From Bacteroidales bacterium (GTDB taxonomy: Bacteria > Bacteroidota > Bacteroidia > Bacteroidales > Marinilabiliaceae): DNA of 50,916 nucleotides. A program made the translations under genes and the position numbers. This document shows positions 8,483 to 16,189 of this stretch, in pieces. Below the pieces are notes generated by a model, which saw only the letters and a list, made by a program, of their open reading frames with translations, was not told where the DNA came from and did not search any database. Location: positions 1-50,916 of the forward strand of contig JALEMI010000113.1 of the NCBI GenBank assembly GCA_022768325.1, in the 5' to 3' direction. Position 1 is the stretch's first letter. Each line of letters begins with the position of its first letter.

Positions 8483-8813
8483 TGAATCGTCAAGAACTCT
8501 CGCTTGCGCCGCCTACATCACCCCCGTCGGGTGGATGGTGGCTCTCGCCGTGCGCCATGTCACCGACGACTTCACGCCTTTCACGACGTTCCACCTCCGC
8601 CAGGCTCTCGGCCTAAGCATCATCGAGATTCTCTGCTGGGCCATTCTCTATCACGCCCTCGACGCCTGGGTGGCTTGGAATCTTACCAACATTCCGCTGC
8701 TCATCATGATTATCCTCGGCCTGCGCGGCGCCAATAGCGGCCTCATGCGCTATCAGCCCTTCGTTGGCCGATTCTTCGACAAGACGTTCACTTTCATCAA
8801 CGATAGGCTCTAA
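8475..8813 (+). CDS. Small DUF4870/Tic20-like membrane protein
   Basis: Counting from ATG 8475 the protein has 112 residues: SSRTLACAAYITPVGWMVALAVRH near the start, FHLRQALGLSIIEILCWAILYHAL in the middle and NIPLLIMIILGLRGANSG later, giving three to four membrane segments. The FHLRQ motif before a helix is typical of the DUF4870/Tic20-like family, whose function is unknown. ATG 8451 is an alternative start, but 8475 gives the natural N-terminus and an 8-bp overlap with lpxH, suggesting coupling. Its TAA stop (8811-8813) interlocks with the TAG stop of the convergent DUF151 gene. Confidence 0.7.
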   Translation: MISESSRTLACAAYITPVGWMVALAVRHVTDDFTPFTTFHLRQALGLSIIEILCWAILYHALDAWVAWNLTNIPLLIMIILGLRGANSGLMRYQPFVGRFFDKTFTFINDRL

Positions 8814-9373
8814 GCCTCACCGCGCCGCCTCAGCTCGTTCTGTATCTCCTGGGCCCGCTCGTACTCTTCAGCCGCCACGGCCTGCTCCCTCAGCCGGAAT
8901 AGCTCTTCGTCCTCCATCTGGCTCACGTCCTTCGGCTTCTCCATCTCCACTTCGTCTCCCGACACCATCCTCAGCAGGCTCTCCCGCGCCAATATCGGCG
9001 CACGGCTCCTAATGGCCAACGCCACTGCGTCGCTCGTCCTCGCGTCAAGAATAATCGGAACTCCGCCGTCAATACGGCTCACCACAACCTGAGTAATAAA
9101 CCGTCCGCCCTCCAATCCCCCAATTATCACGCGGCTCACGCTGCACCCCATTCCCTCAACAATCTGGGCCATAAGCTCATGCGTTATCGGGCGGCTCATC
9201 TTCACCCCCTCCATAAACACGGCTATCGCCTGCGCCTCGGCCGAGCCTATCGTCATCACAATCCTGCGCGTCCCGACAACCTCTTGCAACACAAGCGTAT
9301 ACCTCCCCTCGCCGCTGCCAAGCAATATCCCGGCAACACGCATCGCCACGAGGGCGTCCATTCCGTCTTCCAT
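8810..9373 (-). CDS. Bifunctional nuclease (DUF151) domain protein with C-terminal UVR motif
   Basis: The 187-residue protein has a DUF151 domain (residues about 8-135): YTLVLQEVVGTRRIVMTIGSAEAQAI, RPITHELM, and DARTSDAVALAIR are the family landmarks. A short UVR-type helical hairpin follows (LREQAVAAEEYERAQEIQNELRR, about 160-182), as in Bacteroidota members. DUF151 proteins are called bifunctional nucleases on the basis of plant and thermophile members; the role here is not established. A perfect Shine-Dalgarno sequence precedes ATG 9373. It is the only minus-strand gene in the first 13.9 kb, and its codons favour G-rich choices (TTG, GTG, CTT), unlike its plus-strand neighbours. Confidence 0.85.
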   Translation of the reverse strand: MEDGMDALVAMRVAGILLGSGEGRYTLVLQEVVGTRRIVMTIGSAEAQAIAVFMEGVKMSRPITHELMAQIVEGMGCSVSRVIIGGLEGGRFITQVVVSRIDGGVPIILDARTSDAVALAIRSRAPILARESLLRMVSGDEVEMEKPKDVSQMEDEELFRLREQAVAAEEYERAQEIQNELRRRGEA

Positions 9374-9382
9374 ATTTCCTTG

Positions 9383-9392
9383 CCTCCTTTCT
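9383..9392 (-). promoter_or_regulatory. Strong Shine-Dalgarno sequence of the DUF151 gene
   Basis: Read on the minus strand, AGAAAGGAGG can pair over ten bases with the 16S 3' end and lies 9 bases before the ATG. This is rare among the starts in this window. Confidence 0.65.
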
Positions 9393-9459
9393 TGCGGCTT
9401 CCTGAGCCTTTTAAAACCTCAATTATAGCAAAAAATCAGAACTCTTCAGCCCCTCACGC

Positions 9460-9490
9460 TTTCAAATCTCACTTCTTCATACTAACTTTG
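9460..9490 (+). promoter_or_regulatory. Promoter of rplU-rpmA with an ~85-nt leader
   Basis: TTTC (9460-9463), 19 bp, then TAACTTTG (9483-9490) repeats the layout of the argB promoter. Transcription should start near 9497, leaving about 85 untranslated bases before rplU. Ribosomal-protein leaders often carry autoregulatory structure, but no convincing hairpin was seen by eye. Confidence 0.65.
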
Positions 9491-9580
9491 CGCAGTTAAG
9501 CCTGTATGGCATTCAAGAGCCTCAACCCGATAGAGGGAAGAGCCGCCTGCAAGCACAAATCTTTACGTCATTAAATCAAA

Positions 9581-9910
9581 ATGTACGCAATCGTAGAAAT
9601 TGCTGGTCAGCAATTCAAAGTCCAAAAGGACAGCAAAATCTTCGTCCATCACCTCTCCAACAACAACGAGGCTTACAAAGAGGGCGATAGCGTCGAATTC
9701 GACAAAGTTCTCCTCCTCGACAACGACGGTCAAGTAACCATCGGTGCTCCCACCATCGCCGGTGCCAAGGTTCAGGCCAAGGTCCTCGTCCCCCTCTTCA
9801 AGGGCGACAAGGTCATCGTCTTCAAGAAGCGTCGCCGCAAGGGCTACCAAAAGAAGAACGGACACCGTCAGCAGTTCACCCAAATCCAGATTGAGAACAT
9901 CGTCGCTTAA
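9581..9910 (+). CDS. rplU: 50S ribosomal protein L21 (bL21)
   Basis: The 109-residue protein starts [15 protein letters not shown] and ends with the [21 protein letters not shown] block that binds 23S rRNA, both diagnostic of bL21. It is at the family's usual length. The promoter lies about 90 bp upstream and rpmA follows after 32 bp, the near-universal rplU-rpmA pairing. Codons are strongly C-ending (CTC, GTC, ATC). Confidence 0.97.
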   Translation: MYAIVEIAGQQFKVQKDSKIFVHHLSNNNEAYKEGDSVEFDKVLLLDNDGQVTIGAPTIAGAKVQAKVLVPLFKGDKVIVFKKRRRKGYQKKNGHRQQFTQIQIENIVA

Positions 9911-9942
9911 TCTCCCCCTCACAACTTAAAGATTTTACAGAA

Positions 9943-10221
9943 ATGGCACATAAAAAAGGCGTCGGCAGCTCCAAGAACGGACGCGACTCTGAAAGCAAAC
10001 GACTTGGCCTTAAGCTCTTCGGAGGACAGGCCGCTAAGGCTGGCAACATCATCGTTCGTCAGCGTGGCACAGTTCATCATCCCGGCGCTAATGTCGGCAT
10101 GGGCAAAGACCACACCCTCTTCGCTCTCGTCGACGGCACGGTTCAGTTCGTAAAGAAGGCTGAGAACAAGTCCTTCGTCTCCGTCATCCCCGCGCCCGCC
10201 GTGGCAGAGGCTGCCGAATAG
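9943..10221 (+). CDS. rpmA: 50S ribosomal protein L27 (bL27)
   Basis: The 92-residue protein begins [22 protein letters not shown], the conserved N-terminus of bL27 that reaches toward the peptidyl-transferase centre, followed by [24 protein letters not shown]. There is no N-terminal prepeptide of the kind cleaved in Firmicutes. The last dozen residues ([12 protein letters not shown]) are an Ala-rich tail. It is co-transcribed with rplU and followed by a GC-rich hairpin. Confidence 0.97.
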   Translation: MAHKKGVGSSKNGRDSESKRLGLKLFGGQAAKAGNIIVRQRGTVHHPGANVGMGKDHTLFALVDGTVQFVKKAENKSFVSVIPAPAVAEAAE

Positions 10222-10260
10222 ACGAATCCGCCTTCGCTCTACGCAACAAAAAGACAAGAC

Positions 10261-10320
10261 AGGCTCCCGCCTCGGCAGCCAGCCCTAAAGGCGGCGCGTG
10301 GCGGGAGCCTTAGTGCTTTC
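10261..10320 (+). terminator. GC-rich hairpin after rpmA
   Basis: Perfect 11-bp arms AGGCTCCCGCC (10261-10271) and GGCGGGAGCCT (10300-10310) close a 28-base loop, followed by TAGTGCTTTCC. The T tract is poor, so termination is probable rather than certain. Confidence 0.55.
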
Positions 10321-10359
10321 CTCTAACTTCCCCTTTTCCAACAAATCAACATTCTGACA

Positions 10360-11637
10360 ATGCTTACCCTAAAGCTTATTCAGGAACAAAAAGACTTCGT
10401 CATCGAAAGGCTCAAAGTCAAAAACTTCGACGCCACAGCCATCATCGACGAAATCATCGCGCTCGACAACCAGCGCAAACAACAGCAAGCCGACGCCGAG
10501 GCCCTCCAGCAAAAGATGAACGCCATCTCCAAGACCGTCGGACAGCTCATGAAGGAAGGCAAAAAAGACGAGGCCGAAAACGCCAAGGCCGAAACGGCTA
10601 AGTTCAAAGAGCAAATCCGAGAACTCACACAAAAACAAGCCGAGACAGCCGACGCTCTCCAAGCTAAACTCGTCCTCCTCCCCAACCTCCCCGCGCAAAT
10701 CGTGCCTCCCGGCAAGAATGCAGCCGACAACCAAATCGTCTACTGCTCTGTAAGCGAGGAGCCTACTCTCCCCGAAGGCTCTCTCCCGCACTGGGAGCTC
10801 ATCAAGAAATACGACATCATCGACTTCGACCTCGGCATCAAGGTCACCGGCGCCGGATTCCCCTTCTACAAGGGCAAGGGCGCTAAGCTCCAAAGGGCTC
10901 TCATCTCCTTCTTCCTCGACCAGGCCATCGCCGCAGGATACAACGAGGTCCAGCCGCCCCTCGTAGTCAACGAGGCCTCCGGCTTCGGCACGGGTCAGCT
11001 CCCCGACAAGGAGGGCCAGATGTACAACGTCACGGCCGACGGCTTCTACCTCATCCCAACAGCCGAGGTCCCCGTCACCAACATCTACCGCGACGTGATT
11101 CTCAACAGCTCCGACTTCCCCGTCAAGAACTGCGCCTATTCGCAGTGCTTCCGCCGCGAGGCAGGCTCTTGGGGCGCCGATGTTCGCGGCCTCAACCGTC
11201 TCCACCAGTTCGACAAGGTCGAGATTGTCCGCCTCTCCCACCCCGACCACTCCTACGAGGCCCTCGATGAGATGGTGGCCCATGTCCGCGGCCTCGTCGA
11301 GAAACTGGAGCTCCCCTTCCGCATCGTGCGCCTCTGCGGCGGCGACATGAGCTTCACCTCCGCTCTCACCTACGACTTCGAGGTCTTCTCCGCCGCACAG
11401 GGCAGGTGGCTTGAGGTCAGCTCCGTCTCCAACTTCGAGAGCTATCAGGCCAACCGCCTCAAGCTCCGCTTCAAGGAGGCTGGCGACAAGAAGACGCAGC
11501 TCTGCCACACTCTCAACGGCTCGGCTCTCGCCCTCCCGCGCATCGTGGCTGCGCTCCTCGAGAACAATCAGACCCCGCAGGGCATCAAGATCCCCAAGGC
11601 ACTCGTTCCATACACGGGCTTCGAGTACATAGACTAA
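10360..11637 (+). CDS. serS: Seryl-tRNA synthetase
   Basis: The 425-residue class II synthetase has the N-terminal tRNA-binding coiled-coil arm (about residues 28-105, rich in K, E, Q and A) and a catalytic domain with motif 2 (FRREAGSWGADVRGLNRLHQFDKVE) and motif 3 (LNGSALALPRIVAALLENNQ). Length matches the family. It charges tRNA-Ser with serine in the cytoplasm. It stands between two hairpins and so is probably transcribed alone; no clear -7 element was found in the 49 bp upstream. Confidence 0.97.
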   Translation: MLTLKLIQEQKDFVIERLKVKNFDATAIIDEIIALDNQRKQQQADAEALQQKMNAISKTVGQLMKEGKKDEAENAKAETAKFKEQIRELTQKQAETADALQAKLVLLPNLPAQIVPPGKNAADNQIVYCSVSEEPTLPEGSLPHWELIKKYDIIDFDLGIKVTGAGFPFYKGKGAKLQRALISFFLDQAIAAGYNEVQPPLVVNEASGFGTGQLPDKEGQMYNVTADGFYLIPTAEVPVTNIYRDVILNSSDFPVKNCAYSQCFRREAGSWGADVRGLNRLHQFDKVEIVRLSHPDHSYEALDEMVAHVRGLVEKLELPFRIVRLCGGDMSFTSALTYDFEVFSAAQGRWLEVSSVSNFESYQANRLKLRFKEAGDKKTQLCHTLNGSALALPRIVAALLENNQTPQGIKIPKALVPYTGFEYID

Positions 11638-11655
11638 CAAGCGGGTCAAAACCAT

Positions 11656-11717
11656 AGGCGGACGAGCGGACATGACGGTGAGATATTGAGCACCGCTTGC
11701 CGCCCGTCCGCCTTACT
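11656..11717 (+). terminator. Hairpin after serS
   Basis: Arms AGGCGGACGAGCGG (11656-11669) and CCGCCCGTCCGCCT (11700-11713) pair with one mismatch and are followed by TACTTAA. This looks like a terminator with a weak T tract. Confidence 0.55.
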
Positions 11718-11741
11718 TAAAAACACAAACAGCCTCCAAAG

Positions 11742-12056
11742 ATGGCAAACTACCTCTTCAACACCACTTTCACCGTCGACGACAAGTATCGCGACGCCTG
11801 GCTCAACTGGATGATTGCCATTTACATCCCGGCAATGAAAGCCGTCTCCGGCGGTGCAAGGCACGAACTCTACGCCATCGACGGCACCATCTCCCAAGGG
11901 TCGCACTCATACGCCAGCCAATGGCGATGCGACGACATCCAAAGCCTCGGCAACCTGCGCTCCACGAGTGCGCAGCTGTGCCAAGATGTTGTCGAGACAA
12001 TGGGCGAGGCTTGCCTCGGCTTCTCAACTCTCATGAAAGGCATCGACATCGAATAA
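11742..12056 (+). CDS. DUF4286 family protein
   Basis: The 104-residue protein (YLFNTTFTVDDKYRDAWLNWMIAIYIPAM, then YASQWRCDDIQSL) matches the short DUF4286 family found in Bacteroidota, usually beside ruvC. It looks like a small soluble alpha/beta protein of ferredoxin-like size; no catalytic residue can be named and its function is unknown. Its TAA stop shares a base with the ruvC ATG (TAATG at 12054-12058), implying translational coupling with ruvC. Confidence 0.8.
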   Translation: MANYLFNTTFTVDDKYRDAWLNWMIAIYIPAMKAVSGGARHELYAIDGTISQGSHSYASQWRCDDIQSLGNLRSTSAQLCQDVVETMGEACLGFSTLMKGIDIE

Positions 12057-12658
12057 TGAGCGCAAAGAGACGAATCCTCGGAATAGACCCCGGCACCAAC
12101 GTCATGGGCTATTCAATCCTCGATGTCGAGGGAAACCGTGCCAGTGTCGTAATCCTCGGCACGGTGCAGATGGGGCGTGTGGCCGACCACTACGCAAGGC
12201 TAAAACGCATCTTCGAGAGGATAAACGTCATAATCAACGAGTTCAAACCAGACGAACTCGCCATAGAAGCCCCCTTCTGTGGAAAAAACGTCCAAACAAT
12301 GCTTAAGCTCGGGCGGGCGCAAGGAATATGCATGGCCGCAGCCCTCGCCAACGACATCCCCGTGGCCGAATATGCCCCCCTTCGCGTGAAGCAGGCCATA
12401 ACAGGCAATGGCGCAGCCTCTAAAGAGCAAGTGGCCGAGATGCTCAAACGGATGCTCGCTTTCGCCGAGATTCCCAAATTCCTCGACGCCACCGACGCCC
12501 TCGCCATTGCATATTGCCACTTCCTCACCTCGCAACTTAAAGCCACAATTGGCGACACCGACAAGGGTGGGGGCGTGAAAATCCCTAAATCACACGGAAA
12601 CTCCGCGTCGTGGGAAGATTTTGTCAAGCAAAACCCAGGACGCGTCAAGATAAACTGA
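12056..12658 (+). CDS. ruvC: Holliday-junction resolvase RuvC
   Basis: The 200-residue protein starts SAKRRILGIDPGTNVMGY with catalytic D11, has E71 in LAIEAPF and the paired C-terminal Asp residues D144 and D147 in LDATDALAIAYCH, so the RNase H-like active site is complete. It cuts Holliday junctions in recombination repair together with RuvAB. It is slightly longer than the E. coli protein because of a GGGVKIPKSHGNSASWEDF tail. ATG 12056 is chosen since it overlaps the DUF4286 stop; the open frame extends further upstream without similarity. Confidence 0.93.
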   Translation: MSAKRRILGIDPGTNVMGYSILDVEGNRASVVILGTVQMGRVADHYARLKRIFERINVIINEFKPDELAIEAPFCGKNVQTMLKLGRAQGICMAAALANDIPVAEYAPLRVKQAITGNGAASKEQVAEMLKRMLAFAEIPKFLDATDALAIAYCHFLTSQLKATIGDTDKGGGVKIPKSHGNSASWEDFVKQNPGRVKIN

Positions 12659-12682
12659 CCAAACCCCTCCATTTTCATCATC

Positions 12683-13864
12683 ATGAAGGTCTACGACTAC
12701 CCTCTCCCCGACGACCGTATTGCCAAGTATCCGCTCCCTAAACGAGACGACTCCAAACTCCTCGTCTACGACCACGGCAAGATTTCCGACGCTCATTTCC
12801 GCGATGTGGTCTCTTTCCTCCCCGAAGGTAGCCTCCTCGTCCGCAACGACACTAAGGTCATCCGCGCCCGCCTCCGTTTCCATAAGGCGACAGGCGCGGC
12901 CATCGAGATTTTTTGCCTTGAGCCGACTCTCCCCGCTGAGGTCGAGCAGGCCTTCACGGCCCGCGGAGAGAGCCAATGGAAGTGCATTGTCGGCAATTCA
13001 AAACGATGGAAAGAGGGGGCGCTGACGACCGAGGTAGAGACGTCCAATGGTCCCGTATCCCTCTCCGCCACTCGCCTGTCGCAAGATGGCAATACGTCCG
13101 AAATCCTCTTCCAATGGTCCGAGACGGCAACATTTGCCGAGGTCATCGAGGCGGCGGGCGTAATGCCCATTCCCCCATACCTCAATCGCGAGACAGAGCC
13201 CATCGACGAGACCCGCTATCAGACCGTATACAGCGAACACAAAGGCTCAGTAGCCGCCCCTACGGCAGGGCTTCACTTCACGCCCGAGGTCCTCGCCGAT
13301 GTCCAGAGCCACGGCCATGATATTCTCTCCCTCACCCTCCACGTCGGGGCCGGCACGTTCAAACCCGTGCAGACCGAGGAGGTTGAGGACCACGTCATGC
13401 ACACCGAGCACATCGTCGTGACGCGCCACGTCGTCGAACGTCTCGCATCGAAAAAGGGTAAGACCGTAGCCGTAGGGACTACATCCGTCCGCACCCTGGA
13501 GAGCCTCTATTGGCTCGGGGTCAAACTCTTGGCCGGACAGGACATCACGGACGGCCTCGGGCAATGGGAGGCCTACACCCTCCCGTCGGACACTCCCGCG
13601 CCCGATGCCCTCAACGCAATCCTCCGCCATCTCGACGCCACGCAGTCTGACGAGCTCCATAGCCAAACGCAAATCATGATTAAGCCCGGCTACAAATACC
13701 ACATGGTCGATGCGCTAATCACCAATTTCCATCAGCCGCACAGCACCCTCCTCCTCCTCATCGGGGCCTTTGTGGGCGACGATTGGCAACGAATCTACGC
13801 CCATGCGCTCGCCAACGACTACCGTTTCCTGAGCTACGGCGACTCGTCGCTCCTGATGCCATAA
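12683..13864 (+). CDS. queA: S-adenosylmethionine:tRNA ribosyltransferase-isomerase (QueA family)
   Basis: The 393-residue protein shows the QueA hallmarks: YPLPDDRIAKYPLPKRDDSKLL at the N-terminus, RNDTKVIRARL, YQTVYSEHKGSVAAPTAGLHFTPEVL, TLHVGAGTFKPV, and NFHQPHSTLLLLIGAF near the end. It transfers the ribosyl part of SAM to preQ1 in tRNA to make epoxyqueuosine. It is longer than the E. coli enzyme (about 356 residues); Bacteroidota carry both a short and a longer form, and this resembles the longer one. A bidirectional terminator follows, then the convergent helicase gene. Confidence 0.9.
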   Translation: MKVYDYPLPDDRIAKYPLPKRDDSKLLVYDHGKISDAHFRDVVSFLPEGSLLVRNDTKVIRARLRFHKATGAAIEIFCLEPTLPAEVEQAFTARGESQWKCIVGNSKRWKEGALTTEVETSNGPVSLSATRLSQDGNTSEILFQWSETATFAEVIEAAGVMPIPPYLNRETEPIDETRYQTVYSEHKGSVAAPTAGLHFTPEVLADVQSHGHDILSLTLHVGAGTFKPVQTEEVEDHVMHTEHIVVTRHVVERLASKKGKTVAVGTTSVRTLESLYWLGVKLLAGQDITDGLGQWEAYTLPSDTPAPDALNAILRHLDATQSDELHSQTQIMIKPGYKYHMVDALITNFHQPHSTLLLLIGAFVGDDWQRIYAHALANDYRFLSYGDSSLLMP

Positions 13865-13894
13865 GCCGCGGTCAAGACATCGTACCCAAATCAG

Positions 13895-13926
13895 AAAAGG
13901 GTCGCCCTGAAAAGAGCGACCCTTTT
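13895..13926. terminator. Bidirectional terminator between queA and the DEAD-box gene
   Basis: AAAAGGGTCGC (13895-13905) and GCGACCCTTTT (13916-13926) form a perfect 11-bp stem with a 10-base loop. The A and T runs at the two ends give a T tract in either direction, so it can stop queA and the convergent helicase gene. It also marks the place where plus-strand base composition switches from C-rich to G-rich. Confidence 0.85.
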
Positions 13927-13953
13927 GTTGGTATTATGACCTACGGGAATTGG

Positions 13954-15762
13954 TTACTTCTGCTTGCCACCGCGGTCGCGATGACGACGGTCGGCGCGGT
14001 TGGGACGTGGCGAGGGGTAGTAGTCGTCGCGGAAGTCGCGTCCATCGCGGCGGTCGCTCCTGCGCCCGCCTCGGCGGCCTCCGAAGCCTCCACCAAAGCC
14101 ACCTCGCGAGCGGCGGGAGTCGCCACCCTCGGAGTCGTCGCTGTCAGAACGTGGTACGGCTACCTCGCAGATGATGCGGTATCCGTCGACGACACGCCCG
14201 TTGAGAGCGGCTACGATCTGGTCGGAATACTGGCCGTCGACATCGACAAACGAGAAATTGCGCATGATGTCGATGTGACCGATGTTGACCTTGGGGAGGT
14301 CGCGCGTGAACTCGTTGATGAGGGCGATGATGTCGCCCGGGCGGACGGCGTCAATCTTACCTACATTTATAAAGAGGCGCGACATATTCTCGTCGCCAAG
14401 CTGACGCTCGCCCTTCTTGCGAGGCTCTTCAACGGCAACGTTGAGGTCGTTGGCGGACTGGTAGTACTTGTTGACAGACTCGAACTCGGCGGAGATGAAC
14501 TTGGCGATGACCTCCTCTTTGGAGAACTGGGCAAGTTTCTCAATGGCCTCGGGGATGAACTTGGCTACGGCAGACTCCTCGTCGACCTGCTGGTCGGCAA
14601 TGCCTTGGACGAAGTATTGGAGTTTGAGCTGGCAAATCTCGTCGGCATTGGGGACCATCTTGCGGATGAAGGTCTTGCCCGAGATTTTCTCAATCTGCTT
14701 AATCTTAGACTGTTCCTTTTTGCAGACGATGGCTGCGCTGATGCCAGTCCTTCCGGCACGCCCCGTACGTCCGGAGCGGTGGATGTAGACCTCGATGTCG
14801 TCGGGGAGGTTGTAGTTGATGACGTGCGTAAGCTCGCGGACATCGATGCCACGTGCGGCCACGTCGGTTGCAACGAGAATCTGGAGGTGCTTCATCTTGA
14901 AGCGTTGCATGACCATGTCGCGTTGCGCCTGCGAGAGGTCGCCGTGGAGGGCATCGGCGTTATATCCGTCGGCAATGAGTTTCTCGGCGACTTCCTTGGT
15001 CTCCTCGCGAGTACGGCAGAAGACGATGCTGTAAATGTCGGGCACCATGTCGACAATGCGCTTGAGGGCGAGGTAGCGGTCGCCGGGGCGGACGAGGTAG
15101 AAGTGGTGCTCCACGGTGTCGGCGCCCTGATTTGTACGGCCAATCTTAATCTCGATTGGGTCGTTCATGTAGTTGCTGGCCACCTTTGCGATGAACGGGG
15201 GCATGGTGGCGGAGAAGAGGAGCGTCTGGCGGGTCTCGGGCGTAGAGCTGAGAATTGTCTCCAGGTCGTCCTTGAAGCCCATGTCGAGCATCTCGTCGGC
15301 CTCGTCGAGCACGAGCCAGCGTATTTGGTCAATCTTGAGGACGTCCCTCTCAATGAGGTCGATTACGCGGCCTGGGGTGCCTACAACAATCTGCGCACCT
15401 TGACGGAGTTGGCGAATCTGCTTACGGATGTCGGAGCCACCATAGACGGCGCAAATCTGGACCTCGGGCTTGTATTTTGCGAAGTTGGTGAGGTCCTTAG
15501 AGATTTGGAGGCATAGCTCGCGCGTCGGGCTGAGAATCATTGCCTGGACATGGTCGAGCGAAGGGTCGGCCATCTGCACGATAGGCAGGCCGAACGCACC
15601 CGTCTTACCCGTGCCAGTCTGCGCGAGGGAGACGATGTCTTTGCCGCAATTAAGGATTTCTGGGATGCTTTTCTCCTGGACGGGCGTAGGCTCTACAAAA
15701 CCGAGCTCGCCAATGGCCTTCAGTATTTGCTCATCAAGGCCTGTTTCTTGAAATGTTGCCAT
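13954..15762 (-). CDS. DEAD-box RNA helicase with DbpA-type RNA-binding domain and RGG tail
   Basis: The 602-residue protein carries the complete superfamily-2 set: Q motif FVEPTPVQ, motif I AQTGTGKT at 47-54, PTRELCLQ, VLDEADEMLDMGF, FSATMP, VATDVAARGID and HRSGRTGRAG. A DbpA-like RNA-binding domain follows (SRLFINVGKIDAVRPGDIIALINEF, about 450-525) and the last 70 residues are Gly/Arg/Asp-rich (RRSRGGFGGGFGGRRGG). This is the DeaD/CsdA type used in ribosome assembly and RNA unwinding at low temperature. A -7 promoter element at 16091-16098 implies an untranslated leader of about 320 bases, a common site of cold-responsive control. Confidence 0.93.
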   Translation of the reverse strand: MATFQETGLDEQILKAIGELGFVEPTPVQEKSIPEILNCGKDIVSLAQTGTGKTGAFGLPIVQMADPSLDHVQAMILSPTRELCLQISKDLTNFAKYKPEVQICAVYGGSDIRKQIRQLRQGAQIVVGTPGRVIDLIERDVLKIDQIRWLVLDEADEMLDMGFKDDLETILSSTPETRQTLLFSATMPPFIAKVASNYMNDPIEIKIGRTNQGADTVEHHFYLVRPGDRYLALKRIVDMVPDIYSIVFCRTREETKEVAEKLIADGYNADALHGDLSQAQRDMVMQRFKMKHLQILVATDVAARGIDVRELTHVINYNLPDDIEVYIHRSGRTGRAGRTGISAAIVCKKEQSKIKQIEKISGKTFIRKMVPNADEICQLKLQYFVQGIADQQVDEESAVAKFIPEAIEKLAQFSKEEVIAKFISAEFESVNKYYQSANDLNVAVEEPRKKGERQLGDENMSRLFINVGKIDAVRPGDIIALINEFTRDLPKVNIGHIDIMRNFSFVDVDGQYSDQIVAALNGRVVDGYRIICEVAVPRSDSDDSEGGDSRRSRGGFGGGFGGRRGGRRSDRRDGRDFRDDYYPSPRPNRADRRHRDRGGKQK

Positions 15763-16090
15763 TAATTAGGGATGAATGGGAAAAAGAGGTTTGTGGTCGG
15801 GGCATTAGGTCTATAACCCGCAAGGTGAGACTCTCGTCTCTCCGACAGCCCTTCAAAAAACTGAGCGGTCGTTCACAGAAACATTCAGACTCTACCCTCA
15901 TCTCCGACGTCCTCCCCCTGAATCACCTAACGGAGGCCTGTACCTCCTCGCGACGAATAAGAAATCCTAAGAATTGCGGGACATGACCCTGAATCAAGAG
16001 GCCGTCGCCCCACTCCACCCGAAGACGGTGGCCAATAGAAAATGGAAGACGCGGGAAAATCGGCTGCGCCGACGTTCTATAAAGACGGCG
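15763..16090 (-). promoter_or_regulatory. Long untranslated leader of the DEAD-box gene
   Basis: No convincing gene lies in the 427 bp between the helicase and the antiporter genes. The minus-strand promoter element at 16091-16098 makes most of this a leader. It contains small hairpins, for example TCGGCTGCGCCGA (16059-16071, 5-bp stem, 3-base loop), a GAGAC/GTCTC pair (around 15826-15841) and a GGAGG-TACA-GG-CCTCC element (around 15930-15945). A 71-residue minus-strand frame at 15923-16138 starts upstream of the promoter and has no recognisable similarity. Confidence 0.45.
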
Positions 16091-16098
16091 CAAAGATA
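16091..16098 (-). promoter_or_regulatory. -7 promoter element of the DEAD-box gene
   Basis: Read on the minus strand this is TATCTTTG, matching TAnnTTTG. Transcription would start near 16084. No good -33 box is seen at 19 bp. Confidence 0.5.
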
Positions 16099-16163
16099 GT
16101 TGGTAATGATTGAAAAAGGGGGACACGCATCGGCGCAATTGTAGATATTTAACAACATATAGC

Positions 16164-16171
16164 TATATTTG
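16164..16171 (+). promoter_or_regulatory. -7 promoter element of the antiporter gene
   Basis: TATATTTG lies 18 bp before ATG 16190. With a start near 16178 the leader is about 12 bases. It faces away from the helicase promoter 66 bp to the left. Confidence 0.55.
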
Positions 16172-16189
16172 TAGGCAAAACCACACGGA

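Noticed and set aside
10369-11673. A 434-codon minus-strand open frame opposite serS
   Set aside because: Shadow of seryl-tRNA synthetase, same composition artefact.
1-13864. Different codon choice from the later plus-strand genes, first read as horizontal transfer
   Set aside because: The minus-strand DUF151 gene inside this part shows the opposite choice, so the effect follows DNA strand and position rather than gene origin.
13783-15516. A 577-codon plus-strand open frame across the DEAD-box gene
   Set aside because: It is antisense to a helicase with all its motifs; the translation is a low-complexity V/D/L/G mixture typical of reading C-rich codons backwards.
15923-16138. A 71-codon minus-strand frame in the helicase leader
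   Set aside because: It would start upstream of the promoter element, has no ribosome signal and no recognised similarity.
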